A stretch of 60,000 nt of DNA from contig NC_087067.1 in assembly GCF_963678635.1 (NCBI RefSeq), positions 22,639,547-22,699,546 on the forward strand, read 5' to 3'. The translations under genes and the position numbers were made by a program. The notes under the pieces are model-generated. The model worked only from the letters and a program-made list of their open reading frames with translations, ran no database searches and was not told the DNA's origin. Shown here piece by piece: positions 49,801-60,000 of this stretch (its first letter is position 1; each line of letters opens with the position of its first letter). Source of the stretch: Symsagittifera roscoffensis (Eukaryota; Xenacoelomorpha; Acoela; Convolutidae).

Positions 49801-52800
49801 GATCCGTTTCTGAAAAGAAACACTGAATATTTATTTAGAGAACATATTCCCGTACAGGGTGTCCCAAAAAAAGAACGCCTTTAGTTTGATACAATTGCTT
49901 GTTGTTCCGACTTTCGTATCGAAAGTAACAAAATATATATGCTCGGGGTGGGTTTCTTCTTCAGACAAATTTCGGTTTTTTAAATAGCAATTTTTGACGA
50001 GATATTTCTAAAAATCATCCTGCTCTATAATATGAAAAAAGACTCCGTCAAAATTGGCTAGTTATAAATCGAAATTTGCCTGGAAAACCACCCCAATCAC
50101 AAAATATCCACCTTTTTTTCGAAATAGTCGGAAGAAAAACAAATTGATAAACGAGAACTGCATTGCATTTGCATACAAATTAAAAATTCAATTTAAAAAA
50201 TATCTAGTAAAGTTAAAAAAAAGTTGGCATTTTTGTTCATTTTTTAAATACTCTAGAGCGTACTTTTTTCGTTTACAGGAGAATTGTACCCTCGTATGCT
50301 GGATTAGAGTACAGAAACTCACATAAATTGGTTTTCTTTTCTAGCCGTATTTCGAGTTCAAACTTTTTTGGGAAAACTGTTTAATTCAAAAACTAAAATG
50401 CCTTCATTCAGTCTTGATGCATAATTTGTTACAGCTCCCCAATTCAGTACGTAATAAGTATTTCATTTCTCATCTGTGTAAATGGTTTTTATTTTCAAAG
50501 TCAAATCTGGAAGGGGTTGGAATTGTTAACGAAACGCTTAGATGAATCAAGAACGGTTATTTCATATCAACTTTGCGCCAAAAATCGTTAATGGATATTT
50601 CTGACTAGTTCAGATCTTTTTTTTGCGTTTCAATTATGGTTTTGTGGTTCTGAAACGATTTTGGGCCTAAAGCTTAGCATGAAACTAGTGTTTTTTTTCA
50701 AAAACTCCACTCATTTTGAAGATAAAAACAATTTTTTATCTAATTTTTTCATTGTTAGCTAATTATGAATAGCTGAATGAAAAGAATAAAGTTGTTCAGT
50801 TCTTGACTCATTTGAAAACCTTGGGCTGGGCGGGTTGAAAGAAAACTTTGTATTGTTTATAATACCCTCCCGGAACTGAATGAAAAATTAAGTGTTTGTT
50901 TATTTGTTTAGATACGCCGAGCACGGTAAGTTAAATGTTGAAATTCAAATTGGAGAATTTGCATGACTTTGACTAATCAAAATAGCGGGTGCCGGACATC
51001 AAACCGACGGGATTTCAAGCCGAATCGCAAAATTAGGGACTTCAAGCCGAAAATTTTCTCATTAAGTCATGAAATAAGATTAATTTGAACACTTTTCTGA
51101 AGATTTTCGCATTTTCATGATCTTTAGTGGGTATTTATTAGCGTTTTCATAAAATTGAAACCTCCAAATGATGTTTAGGAAAGTTGAAAATAAAACACGG
51201 TTGAAGGCAAATTTTTTGTTTATAATTTATGCATTTCAAAAACCGGCTGATAATATTAACGGATGCCAATCCTAAGTGATTTATTGTCACGAATAACGTT
51301 TATTATGGTCTAAACCTGCCTGACATTTTCAAAAGCAACGTTTTACAGATGAAAAAATATTGACTTGAGGTGCTTGTAAAGTTTAATTTTCGGCCTGAAG
51401 TCCCTTCGGCCTGAAGTCTCTTCGGCTTGTTGTCCTAGACCCCAAAATAGCTGGTGTCAGATTATAACAAACAAAATTTGCGCAGTGAGGACAAACGGGT
51501 CTTTTCCGTTATATACGTCCCAAAATATATTTTTTGACATCTTTGTAAAAATCGAGGGTTAAATGGGATGAAAATGCTCAAATCTGATTAGTTGAAAAAG
51601 AAACCAGCTTGACAGAAGCTGGAAATCATTATTTTACCGAAGCTGATTTAGTCGAAAAATACCAAAATGACAGAAAAAATGGTGTTTTATTAAATGAGCG
51701 ACTAAATTTCAATTCGCTTGTTCAACAATGGTGTGACAAAATTACATCGGTTAAGTTTCTGAAGGCATATACCCTAATTAGCATGTTTTCACAAATTTTT
51801 AACGGCTGAACAGACATTTAAATAAAATATAGTCTTCTTGGTCGGCGCTTCAGGGAAGAAAAAAGTGATTTTTTTTAAATATCTGATCTGCTCGCCCCCA
51901 TTTTCCCTAATTCTTAATAATAGTTCAATTCACTCTTGAAAAGGCTTTTCCTTTGCAAAAGACTTTTGATAATATGTTAAAAAAGTTAATTTTTTTCGTT
52001 TCGTGTTTCCCCATCGTACATTTGTAAATTTAAATTATTTAATTTATGTTAATTATATTTGTTTATTATATTTTATTTATAGTTGTTTTGTTGAGTAGAA
52101 CCAGTGGCAACAGTCGTTCTGTGGCTGCTTCGATCACTTCATGATATGTTTGGCCTCTTTGTGTTGTTGGGGCGAGTGTGTGTTCTTCTGCATAGCATAC
52201 TACACTAAACAGACTAAACTGTGGGCCATCTCCTTCTGTCTGATGTGTGCCGGCGCATTCTTCAACACTCTCCCATACGTCGTCCGGTGGGGAGCTTAGT
52301 CACTATTTATATTGTTGGCAAATATTTCAGCGCGACAATTCGCCGCCCAAGATCAATTCGCAACAAAAAAATCGAAACAAAAAAGAATCATAGCACTAAA
52401 AGCCGAGTCGAGGAGGGGTCCTCTATTTGGTCTTGTATTTTCAATCAGATCTGCAGAATGCTCCTAAATTTTAGAGAAAAAAATAACAAACTGAGCTCGA
52501 TTATCTAAAAATGATTCTTATGGGACCTTTTTTCCCAAGATTTGGATCATAATTAATTACAGGTGATTATTAAAAATTCCACAGTCGTGACTCGGATTCT
52601 TAGAAAATCAAAGAAGTTGTCGCTGAATTTTTTTAGTTTTCTGGCTAAATAAGACTATTTGAAAAAAATCTGATGTTCAAATTTGCTTCAAATGCAGCTT
52701 AATTCAACAGAAACTTTAACGATAGCTTAGTGATTATTAACACTGAACCCAATATATTTTAACTCAATTAAATGACCATTTCTACTTTTTTAAAAAGAGC

Positions 52801-55800
52801 ACGAAATTTAAATAAAAACGGATTTTTTCAAAATGATTTTTTGATTATTCTCACATTGAGAAACGGAACAAAAATAGCCGTTTACTGTGCAGGTAGCATA
52901 GAATGTTCTGTCCATAGTCTTAAGAAATACTTGGCAAAAAAAAACTTTTTCAAGTTAGTTTCGTTTTTTTTTCTGCGTGGTGTGATACAAGGATCTGAAC
53001 GACAAACTAACACTTGGCAATAATCGACTGTCATAGTAATAAGCAGTTTGGAATAATGTTTTTGTGTCATTTGGAATAATATCATTTGAATCACGGCTTA
53101 AAGTGCTTTAATATAATATATCCCTCAACTCGCTCCAATGGTTATTTTTGTTAGCTGATTTTGCGCAAAAAAAACCAAAACACACCCGAATACAAAGTTA
53201 CTCCTAAAGTCTGAACAGCAGTCTGTCTTACTTGCACAACAAGCAACAATCCTTGTTATTTTTAGATAATATGTTTGGGTCCAAATTTCGCTATGTAAAA
53301 GGGTGGCTATATTTTGTTTTTCGATTCCCGTAAAAGGCGGATTAATTGAGTCCAACTTCCTAAGCGTTGGACCAAGTTGAACTCTAATTTTGCCATAGAT
53401 GGGGATCAACGAGAGTAATTAGTAACAAACTAATGCTCAGCTTCATTTATCACCCTTATCAAAAAATTGAATGTAGCGAGTTCCCGGTACTAATCATCGA
53501 TGAAAAAGCAAGTTTTAATAACCTTTTTATGAAATTTTTTGAGCTATTTTATGGGTCAAAAAAATCTGTTTTTTTTTTGAAGAACATAGATAAAATAGCG
53601 ATGATTTACCAATGATTTAACGCTGGAAAATAAACTGAATTTCGCGCTGAATAAGCAATAGAAGTCGCAAATTCCTTGTTAAAAAATCATCGCTAAATCA
53701 CCATCACCGCCTAATCTTCGCTGTTTTTTGGGTTAAGTGCTACTATATAAAATATATTTTTTTCATCCAATCATCAATCAGAGCGTTGTACTTTCTCAGA
53801 GCAATTTTTGTCAGACTCGTTTAAATATTTTCGATTTTTTTTCAAATTGTTTGGATTTAATTTATCTTAATTTGAACGGTAATTTTGAAATGAAAAGGGC
53901 AATTTCTCTCCCCCGCTCCCTTTAGTATGGGGGGAGGAAAACGGGAGGGGTGTCAAAACGGGGGGGGGGGGGTTAAAACGGTAAGCCCCCCGCCCCATTT
54001 ACTGGTGGGGGAGGAAATTGTGGGGGAAACGGGGGGAGGTGCAAATGGGGGAAAAGGGGAAGGGTAAACAGCTGCCGTATGCGGAGAGGGGTAGAATTTC
54101 AAGTATTCTACCTCGCTAATTCGCCGCTAGTTTATCGCTAATTCACCGCTAAAAAATCATCGCTAATTCAGTTCTAATTCATCGCTGAATCATCGCAAAA
54201 ATTTTCAGATTTCATGTCTTTCAACCTGTGATAATTCAGCACTGAAATTTTTAAATTGGGTAAATCTTTATCCTAATTCATTGATGGCAATCACTGTTTT
54301 GCAAATTTTTATCGCTAATTTGCAATGTGAACTCAACCTAGGGAGTTTTTTTGTAGTGATTCATAATCAAAACCAAATTAGAAAACAAAGCAACGAAAAA
54401 GCAATTCAATTTCAATTGTTTTTTGATTATTTCCATTGCTCAATATAGCGTGGAACTGTTTTATATTTGCCACGAAAAAATTAAATGAACGACTAAAGTA
54501 TGATAAAAGCATTTACTAGTTACTATTCTCTGCCACAAACCCTTAGATCTCAAAATCTCAAAATGGACCCTCTGAAAATTTGTTTTCCAATAAGATACTA
54601 TCTACGTGCATCTGTTTTCTAGTGCAGCACTCATATGAAGCTGTTTTCTTGAAAAAAAAAAAACGATTTCTTGAACTATAAGGTTTTTAGTAAAATGTTT
54701 CTTTTCATTGGTCCTCAATTTGCCAGGGAATGGCATGAAAGAATTTTTTATTATTTAAAAATGAGTCCAAAACCGTTCACGTGGCAAAATGCAGCGAGAA
54801 ATGGTCAAATTCAGCTCCTTGCCATGAAAAATATAGACAAAATTGTCGTCTCAATATGTCAAACTGCAACAGAAGACACTTAAGTTTCGCAAAAAAAAAA
54901 AGAACTCGCAAAACTCGGTGCAAAATGGGTTTTGTACCCTTTGCTCCGCTGAACCTGCAATCAGCCCAAGATGAAAGTGCGCATGAATCAGTTTTTTCCT
55001 GGTAACCTATAACGTTTTTTAACCAACAATATTAGTTCAGTGATTATTTGCGCGATATGGGATCAAGTTAACATCCTCCCTTCATCCCCCCAAATAGACC
55101 AAGTTAAGATCCTCCACCCCAGCGCTGAATTTAAATTAAATTTGTTAAGCGCTGCATGTAAAATAATCGATTCTGATTGGCTGAAAAATCCCAACTTAGA
55201 ACCAAGTTAACAGCCTCCCCCCTAAACGTGTTTGGGGGGAGGATGTTAACTTGGTCCGCGATATCTTTTCTTTCGAGCCTTTCTATCTCATTAACATATA
55301 CCGCACATTGGTATCTAATAACGAGTTTGATCAAATATAACATTGCTTTAGGATTTAATAATTTAGTTCAAATAATTTTTAATGCAAGATGTTTTCTTAT
55401 TTTGACCAAATTATATTTGTAAAATTACCTTCAGTGCACACTCTCGAATATAATTTGCAATCCAGTACAGTGGTGATTCAAATTATCCGGACAAAACGAA
55501 TAAAACTTAAAATTTAAAACGCGTTTTTCTCAACCTTGTTTGACCTTAAACAAAAATTGACGAAGAAAAACTTGGTTAGAATTTGCGCAGAATTAATATG
55601 ATGCAATTTTAATTTTATGATGCAAATTTACACAATAACAGATCAATATTGGCTTTTTTAGTCAATAAAAAGTTGCGCCAAAAATTTCGGACCAACTGCT
55701 ATTAAAGTGAGCCTTTCATGTAGCCAAATAAATTTAGGAGGAAGATAATCTCTAAATTTTTGAGCAAAACCTTTCAAGTTTATTCTAAAATCTGATGTTT

Positions 55801-58800
55801 TTATGGTTGAAACATAATTTTTGATTATTAAACGGAACTAATTTGGAACTAGTTCTCTTATTTGATCCCTTGAAAAAACTAGTTTATTGGTCCGCCAGTT
55901 TTTTATCAACAATTGCAAGCGGAGGATTCGAATCTACGACTTGGGGTTGGTAACCAATTTCGTACCCGCTAAGCAAACAATGCCCTATGTGTTATCAACA
56001 TAGAGAAATTAAGATGTTTACAGTGAGAATTAACCCAATTGAGAAAAACGCGTTTTAAATTTTATTAATTTTGTCCGGATAATTTAAAATAGCGCTGCAT
56101 TTCTTCTGGTCGAAAAAAGACGTTGCGTGAGGTGGCAAGCGTTGTATAGACATAGAAATAAGTCTATGAGATGACTTCTCCCAATCTTATGTACATTTTG
56201 TCCTTCGGACATGAGAATAGCCCCAATTTATGAATTTTTTTCTATAAAAAAGCCCAATCAGAATTTTAAAAAAAACTGCAAAATACTTATTGAAAAAGAA
56301 ATGAAACCTGAGAATTAAAATTAAGATAAGCCGATTGCAAAATAAGTAGATGCAGCATTCGGCCCGATACGTATTGCGCACCTGATACGAATGGCCCGAG
56401 ATACAAACTGTTTACGAAAATTCCCTTGGAAAACACAGGCGTGATGCTCCGATTCGAGCTTATCGCTAGGCAGAGCTTTTCCCTTATAACTAGATAGTGT
56501 AACTTCTGATATTTTTTTTTGCTTTTTTCGGTTTTCGGCGCTAACCCTTCCGCAAATAGGACCTCGTTAAGGCTTTAGACGATTCTGATTGGTTTTTTTT
56601 TTCTATCAATTGGTCCTTCTATCATTCGACTAGCAGCTCTTTGTTCTAGCATGGGAGACGACTGGAACCCCACATCCTACATGATCTTCATGAGCTTCTG
56701 TGCTCTGGTGGCACTTGGGGCAGCGGTGGCTCGCTTCGTCATATTCACGGCCGTACGGGCCAGACTGAGGGACACGTACAACATCAGGGGCACTCTGCTG
56801 GAGGACTGCTGCTTCGCTTACTGGTGTGCCCCGTGCACCACCTGTCAGATGATGGCCGAGGTCAGTTAGCCACAGCAAAATACGTGTATTGCTTCACCTC
56901 GTTTAACAATTAATCTTCTCGTAGCACTATTTGCGCAATAAAAAACTAGGTAAAGGTAAATTTTTTTACAAAAAGTGAAAAAATACATGTATTTTGTCTT
57001 ACAAATTTCGCCGTCCTAAATTTAGTTACACATTCCGCCACTCAAACATCGTCTTTAAAAACTTACACACAAAGTCCTTGTGAAATGTCCAACTACATTT
57101 AAGAAGGGTAGAATGCGTGAGGGGTCTAACGTGTCCCTTATCGGGGGTTAAAAGGTTAAATTCTAATTCAAAATTTAAAAACTCCGTTTACGAAATTTAG
57201 TTTGAATCTTTCGATATGTAGGTGAAATTATGTGAAATAAGAGATATAAGCTATGCTTAGACGGAATGGATAGCCTTTCATAGATCCTCTTCGATTCGCA
57301 CAAACCATAATGATAAATTAGTAGACCAAAACTTGGAACATTTAGGCCACTCTTTGAAAACTCTTTGCATTTTACTCTGAGTAGTGCTGCCGAAAGTTTT
57401 TTTTGAAGTTTTCAAGCAATGGAGTTGTTTTTAAAAATCTTCGGCAACATTAGTCAGATTGAAGTGTAAAGGAGCTAGCAAAGAATATCAATTGGCCCTA
57501 CTAAATTAATGTACGTATCAAAAGATTCAAAACGAATTTTCTAGACAAAATTATAGATAATATAGATATATCAGATATTATAATCAGAATTATAGATGAT
57601 GATATCAGAATTATAGATATTATAGATAAATTATAGATATATCTGGACGAAGTTTTAGATTATAATTTCACTTTTTGGAATTTTTATGGTAACAGACAGG
57701 GCGGGACTGCATACTTCAAAAACAACCAGATCGAGTTCGAATTCAACTTTTTTCGTAACTTATCGGTTTTTCACAGGTTCATATGGATGATTAATGCAGC
57801 CGTTCTTATTCAGAATTTTTTGCTCGGTGTAAAAGTGTGTTTCAGTTCAAAATAGGAATTCAGTTCAAAATAAGATTAACTCTACTAGTAATTCAACCAA
57901 ACACTGGATATTCGAATGTCCTTTTTGTTTCAGGTGGACCACCAATTGGATCTGCAAGGCGAACGCACCATCTTTTCACGAACCTAATATATGACACAAC
58001 GGTTACATCACTGACTTGGGAAACATTATCCGACAAAGAATGCGCAATATTTTGACCTGAGCAAGTTTTTTGACAACAGATACGTATTTAATCCACAACG
58101 CGAACTGTTTTCTCACAAACTGGCAATTTTGTGCTTATTTTTGAAGAGTTGTCCTTTTAATTTTTTATTAATGAGCAAAAGCCAAAAACAACGAAAATTT
58201 TCCTTGGTTAATTTATATGAATGATTATTTTTTAAAAGAAAATAAATACAAAACCGCATGTTCTCGTTCTGTTGATAAAGTTTTTCCAAACTCAACCTAG
58301 ACGTTCCTCCTATTAATGTTTTTTTTATTCAACCATGAAATTAATGTATAACCCTGACGACCAGAAGTGTTTAGCTTTATCTTTAGCATAAATCATCGAA
58401 ACACTTAAGCTTTCTTAAATTTATGTTCTTCCTCAAAAATAATTGAAAATGTTTATCTTATTGTTTTTCCAACCATTCACTAAAAATTCACAATTTACAT
58501 ACCTCAGTCTATCAAACTATGCGAAATTTAGATGACTTTGTCTATGAATTGTTGTAGTTTTTGTTTTATTTCGACCGACGAAAGTGCGAAGGAACGTTGT
58601 CTTCGGGTGTGATGTAGTTTTTACACCAAAATTGAAGTTAATTCCAAAAAAACTTTCCCAGGGTTAAAAAAATCGGTTTGATTTTTTTTATTTTTCGTTC
58701 AATTTCAAGCAAAAAATTTTTAGAGGGCTTATAATATTTAATTTTAAATTTTTAAACCTCTCTCCAACTTAGTTAATTAAGTGACACTAGTTACCCAAAA

Positions 58801-59950
58801 ATTGTTTAGCGCCTTCTTGGGAATAAAAGATAAAGAACGAATCAAAAAAAGTTCTGCAAAAACTTCTTGAATTTTTCTGATTTTTTAAATTTTATAATTA
58901 ATTTATGTGAAAAACAGTTCTCAAATATGTCTATTTTTTTTTTTAATTTTGAGTAGTTATAGTCTTTCGCCTTATCACACCAAAAACAAAAAACGACGCA
59001 AATTGAAAAAAAAATTTGTAGTTTTTTTTTCAAAAATATATTCGGAACATTCTGTGCTACAAATAGCTTGTTATTAATTTCAAAAAGTTCGGAAAGGCAG
59101 TGCTATTTGACGTTGTTGCATGCAAAATCTGAAGCCGAACAACCTTGAGTTTTTTGTCTGACCAAATTCAAAATGCGGGGTTGTCAATTATCCGATGAGT
59201 ATGCTAGCCTAATTTTTAAAAACTGCAAAGAAAATCCAGATGTTAGTACATCAGTTAGCAAAATTAGTTGAAAAATCGAAACCTACCGAGTATGCTGTTT
59301 TACAAAGACGATTATCAAGGAGTTATTTTCAACAACAAGAACAAAAAAAAACAGATTAGGCCGCCCCCTTCCCCCCCCCCCCCCCAAAAAAAAACAAACG
59401 GAAGTAAAGCTGATCAAATAATTCAAAATTTGGAAGTTAATCGCAGAAAAACACTAGCCACAAGGTTTACTATTCGAAGCTTCGGATGCAATTACCCCCC
59501 GTGGTTATAGGTTTTGAGCGCAAACTCTGCTTTATGAACTTTAGACGTTATGTTTATTTCAGTTTTAATTTCCGTTAATGTCTAGACAGTTGCACTTTTT
59601 AATTAACTATGTCCGAACTTTTTGCAACTCTCAATAACAAGCTTATCGGACAACGTATTAAATTTCTGAAATGATTTTGACCTTCAAATACAAACTTAAT
59701 CAAAACACTTCTCAGAATTTCGCATTTGCCTTTTTGTCGGCATTTTATGTAGTTTCTTGCTCTGCATAAATTTGTTAAACTAATTATTTTTTTGTTTTAT
59801 GCATAACAGGACTGTGCCAAACTGAACATTCTAGAAAATGTGACCTCGAACTGTCTGAAAAATGGACATCTCTCAAAAAACAAAGTCGTTTCAACTAGGT
59901 CAAGTTTCAAAAAGCAATTTCCAAAAGTCGGTTTTGTTCCCAAGAACAAG
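46852..59950 (+). CDS. PLAC8 (Cys-rich domain) family protein, partial at 3' end
   Basis: Small cysteine-rich, probably membrane-associated protein of the PLAC8/onzin/cornifelin group; functions in the family vary (cell growth, cell size, metal handling). Exons are 46852-46888 (enters an N gap), 49126-49186, 50912-50925, 52099-52286, 56650-56860 and 59810-59950, which ends at a good donor, so the gene continues past the window. Phases agree from exon 2 on, giving 205 residues. Exon 1 reads MAAAPEEKKMNE. A P/V-rich stretch (YVGPPVTVTVSAP) leads to NQWQQSFCGCFDHFMICLAS, then CCWGECVFFC. A hydrophobic segment (WAISFCLMCAGAFF) and a second one (YMIFMSFCALVALGAAVARF) follow. The family's C-terminal half is clear: RARLRDTYNIRGTLLEDCC, then WCAPCTTCQMMAE. 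The first CPC motif is replaced. Introns are long and rich in MITEs. Confidence 0.88.
46889..47088. other. Assembly gap, 200 N
   Basis: Exactly 200 Ns. The round length suggests a placeholder rather than a measured gap. It removes the end of PLAC8 exon 1 and its donor. Confidence 0.99.
49370..49800. repeat. Dispersed repeat family B, copy 3, PLAC8 intron
   Basis: Head gctcgtatcggagcgaagccctgaatattccgactgccttttaagg; body with cggattaaatctccgcttacgcgttaatagcgcg (49620-49655); end cccaccccgagcacaaataatcc and gtcggaacaataa. Very close to copy 1 in sequence and layout. Confidence 0.75.
49895..50135. repeat. Inverted and direct family B end fragments
   Basis: 49895-49990 (tgttccgactttcgtatcgaaagta...gctcggggtgggttt) is the reverse complement of the family B right end. 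At 50040-50135 a diverged forward copy of the same end follows. Together with copy 3 this makes a nested or rearranged cluster. Confidence 0.6.
50912..50925 (+). CDS. 14-nt microexon of the PLAC8-family gene
   Basis: atacgccgagcacg lies between a tttgtttag acceptor and a gtaagtt donor. With the leftover base of the previous exon it encodes Asn-Thr-Pro-Ser-Thr and restores phase 0 for the next exon, which starts NQWQQSFCGC. Skipping it would shift the frame, so it fits a constitutive exon. Confidence 0.8.
50987..51442. mobile_element. 456 bp MITE with ~70 bp TIRs and 9 bp target duplication
   Basis: The flanks at 50978-50986 and 51443-51451 both read caaaatagc. The element starts gggtgccggacatcaaaccgac and ends in its imperfect inverted copy (...ttgttgtcctagaccc). 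The arms extend inward through gggacttcaagccgaaaat and attttcggcctgaagtccc, and each arm contains several ttcaagccgaa-type words. No ORF. A 9 bp duplication suits MULE-type transposases, which is an inference. Confidence 0.8.
51609..51809 (+). other. Unrecognised 66-codon frame in PLAC8 intron
   Basis: Starts MTEAGNHYFTEADLVEKYQN, hydrophilic, with no recognised domain. No splice sites join it to the PLAC8 exons, and skipping it keeps the family alignment. Probably a repeat remnant or chance. Confidence 0.2.
53640..54320. repeat. Irregular cgctaattc / cgctaaatc repeats with a G-rich block
   Basis: Words such as atcgctaaatcac, ttcgccgctag, atcgctaattcacc, tcatcgctaattcag and atcgctgaatcatcgc recur on both sides of the G-rich tract at 53920-54075. 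Likely one decayed satellite-like patch in a PLAC8 intron. Confidence 0.5.
53920..54075 (+). other. G-rich tract with quadruplex potential
   Basis: Contains many runs of three or more G close together (ggggggagg, gggagggg, a run of 12 G, gtgggggagg, gtgggggaaacggggggagg, gggggaaaaggggaaggg) interspersed with one cccccgcccc block. Four or more G-runs fall within short windows, which meets the usual quadruplex pattern on the plus strand, here also the PLAC8 transcript strand. Confidence 0.7.
55051..55264. mobile_element. 198 bp hAT-like MITE with 8 bp target duplication
   Basis: cgcgatat flanks the element on both sides (55051-55058 and 55257-55264). The left end gggatcaagttaacatcctccc and the right end ggaggatgttaacttggtc are inverted copies over about 20 bp. 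Two further internal copies of the end in direct orientation occur at 55097 (gaccaagttaagatcctcc) and 55200 (accaagttaacagcctcccccc). An 8 bp duplication fits the hAT superfamily. Confidence 0.8.
55468..56097. mobile_element. 630 bp pogo/Tigger-like MITE
   Basis: The left end cagtggtgattcaaattatccggac and the inverted right end cagcgctattttaaattatccggac continue as matching arms through aatttaaaacgcgtttttctcaa, about 65 bp. CAG start and the ATTATCCGGAC core resemble pogo/Tigger ends, which duplicate TA. The left flank is TA, the right flank CA, so the duplication is uncertain. There is no transposase ORF. Confidence 0.75.
55915..55985 (-). ncRNA. tRNA-like sequence inside the pogo-like MITE
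   Basis: The minus strand reads tgcttagcgggtacgaaattgg (A-box-like), a possible anticodon stem ttgg...ccaa, and gtagattcgaatcctcc with a TTCGAAT T-loop. Stems have mismatches, so it is a tRNA relic or SINE head captured by, or inserted into, the MITE rather than a functional tRNA. Confidence 0.45.
57545..57650. repeat. AT-rich ttatagat microsatellite-like run
   Basis: Irregular repeats of attatagat and atagatatatc over about 100 bp in the last complete PLAC8 intron. Confidence 0.7.
59358..59395. repeat. C-run followed by A-run
   Basis: About 15 C followed by 9 A after aggccgcccccttc, resembling the C-rich tail of family A. Assembly accuracy in such homopolymers is low. Confidence 0.5.
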
Positions 59951-60000
59951 GTAAGAATTATTGGGAAAGTTTAAAGTTTTTTTATAGGCTATGTTAAAAC

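Noticed and set aside
55915-55985. Functional tRNA gene
   Set aside because: Stem mismatches and no clear anticodon; it sits inside a transposon.
56651-56869. 72-codon frame starting MGDDWNPTSY as a stand-alone gene
   Set aside because: It is an internal exon of the PLAC8-family gene: an acceptor precedes it, a donor follows it at GAG|gtcagt, and phases match the neighbours.

Overview
This is AT-rich, intron-bearing eukaryotic DNA from an animal. Three spliced protein-coding genes can be read with GT-AG introns and matching phases. All are animal families: a rhodopsin-class GPCR (minus strand, 729-4230), a Mab-21 family protein (plus strand, 14738-17154) and a PLAC8/cysteine-rich-domain membrane protein (plus strand, 46852 to beyond the right edge). 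No bacterial-type operons or Shine-Dalgarno sites are seen. The species cannot be named from the sequence; a non-vertebrate metazoan with repeat-rich introns fits best.

Layout. 1-5.7 kb: the four-exon GPCR gene, with copies of a TIR-bearing repeat family in and around it. 5.7-14.7 kb: long AT-rich intergenic DNA with a diverged ~125 bp tandem repeat. 14.7-17.2 kb: the three-exon mab-21 gene, with a tRNA-like hairpin in intron 2. 17.2-46.8 kb: a large region without recognisable host genes, filled with decayed mobile DNA. It holds a foldback repeat (17.7-18.15), small recent duplications (18.1-18.5), a minus-strand BEL/Pao retrotransposon relic (20.8-22.4), a ~1.5 kb tandem duplication with a 1.1 kb insertion in the second copy (25.9-30.0), a FLYWCH/MULE transposase relic (36.4-37.6), a 9 bp minisatellite (40.67-40.81) and a reverse transcriptase/endonuclease retroelement (40.9-43.7). 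46.8-60 kb: the PLAC8-family gene, whose introns carry at least three non-autonomous DNA transposons with clear inverted termini, two of them with matching target-site duplications.

The host genes are unrelated in role: a surface receptor, a developmental nucleotidyltransferase-fold protein and a small membrane-associated cysteine-rich protein. The mobile elements are mostly broken, so the window reads as a few conserved genes spread through transposon debris. One run of 200 Ns (46889-47088) is an assembly gap that cuts the end of PLAC8 exon 1.

No clearly new biological system was identified. The best leads are the multi-domain retroelement, the MITE families in the PLAC8 introns, the tRNA-like hairpin in the mab-21 intron and the 14-nt microexon.
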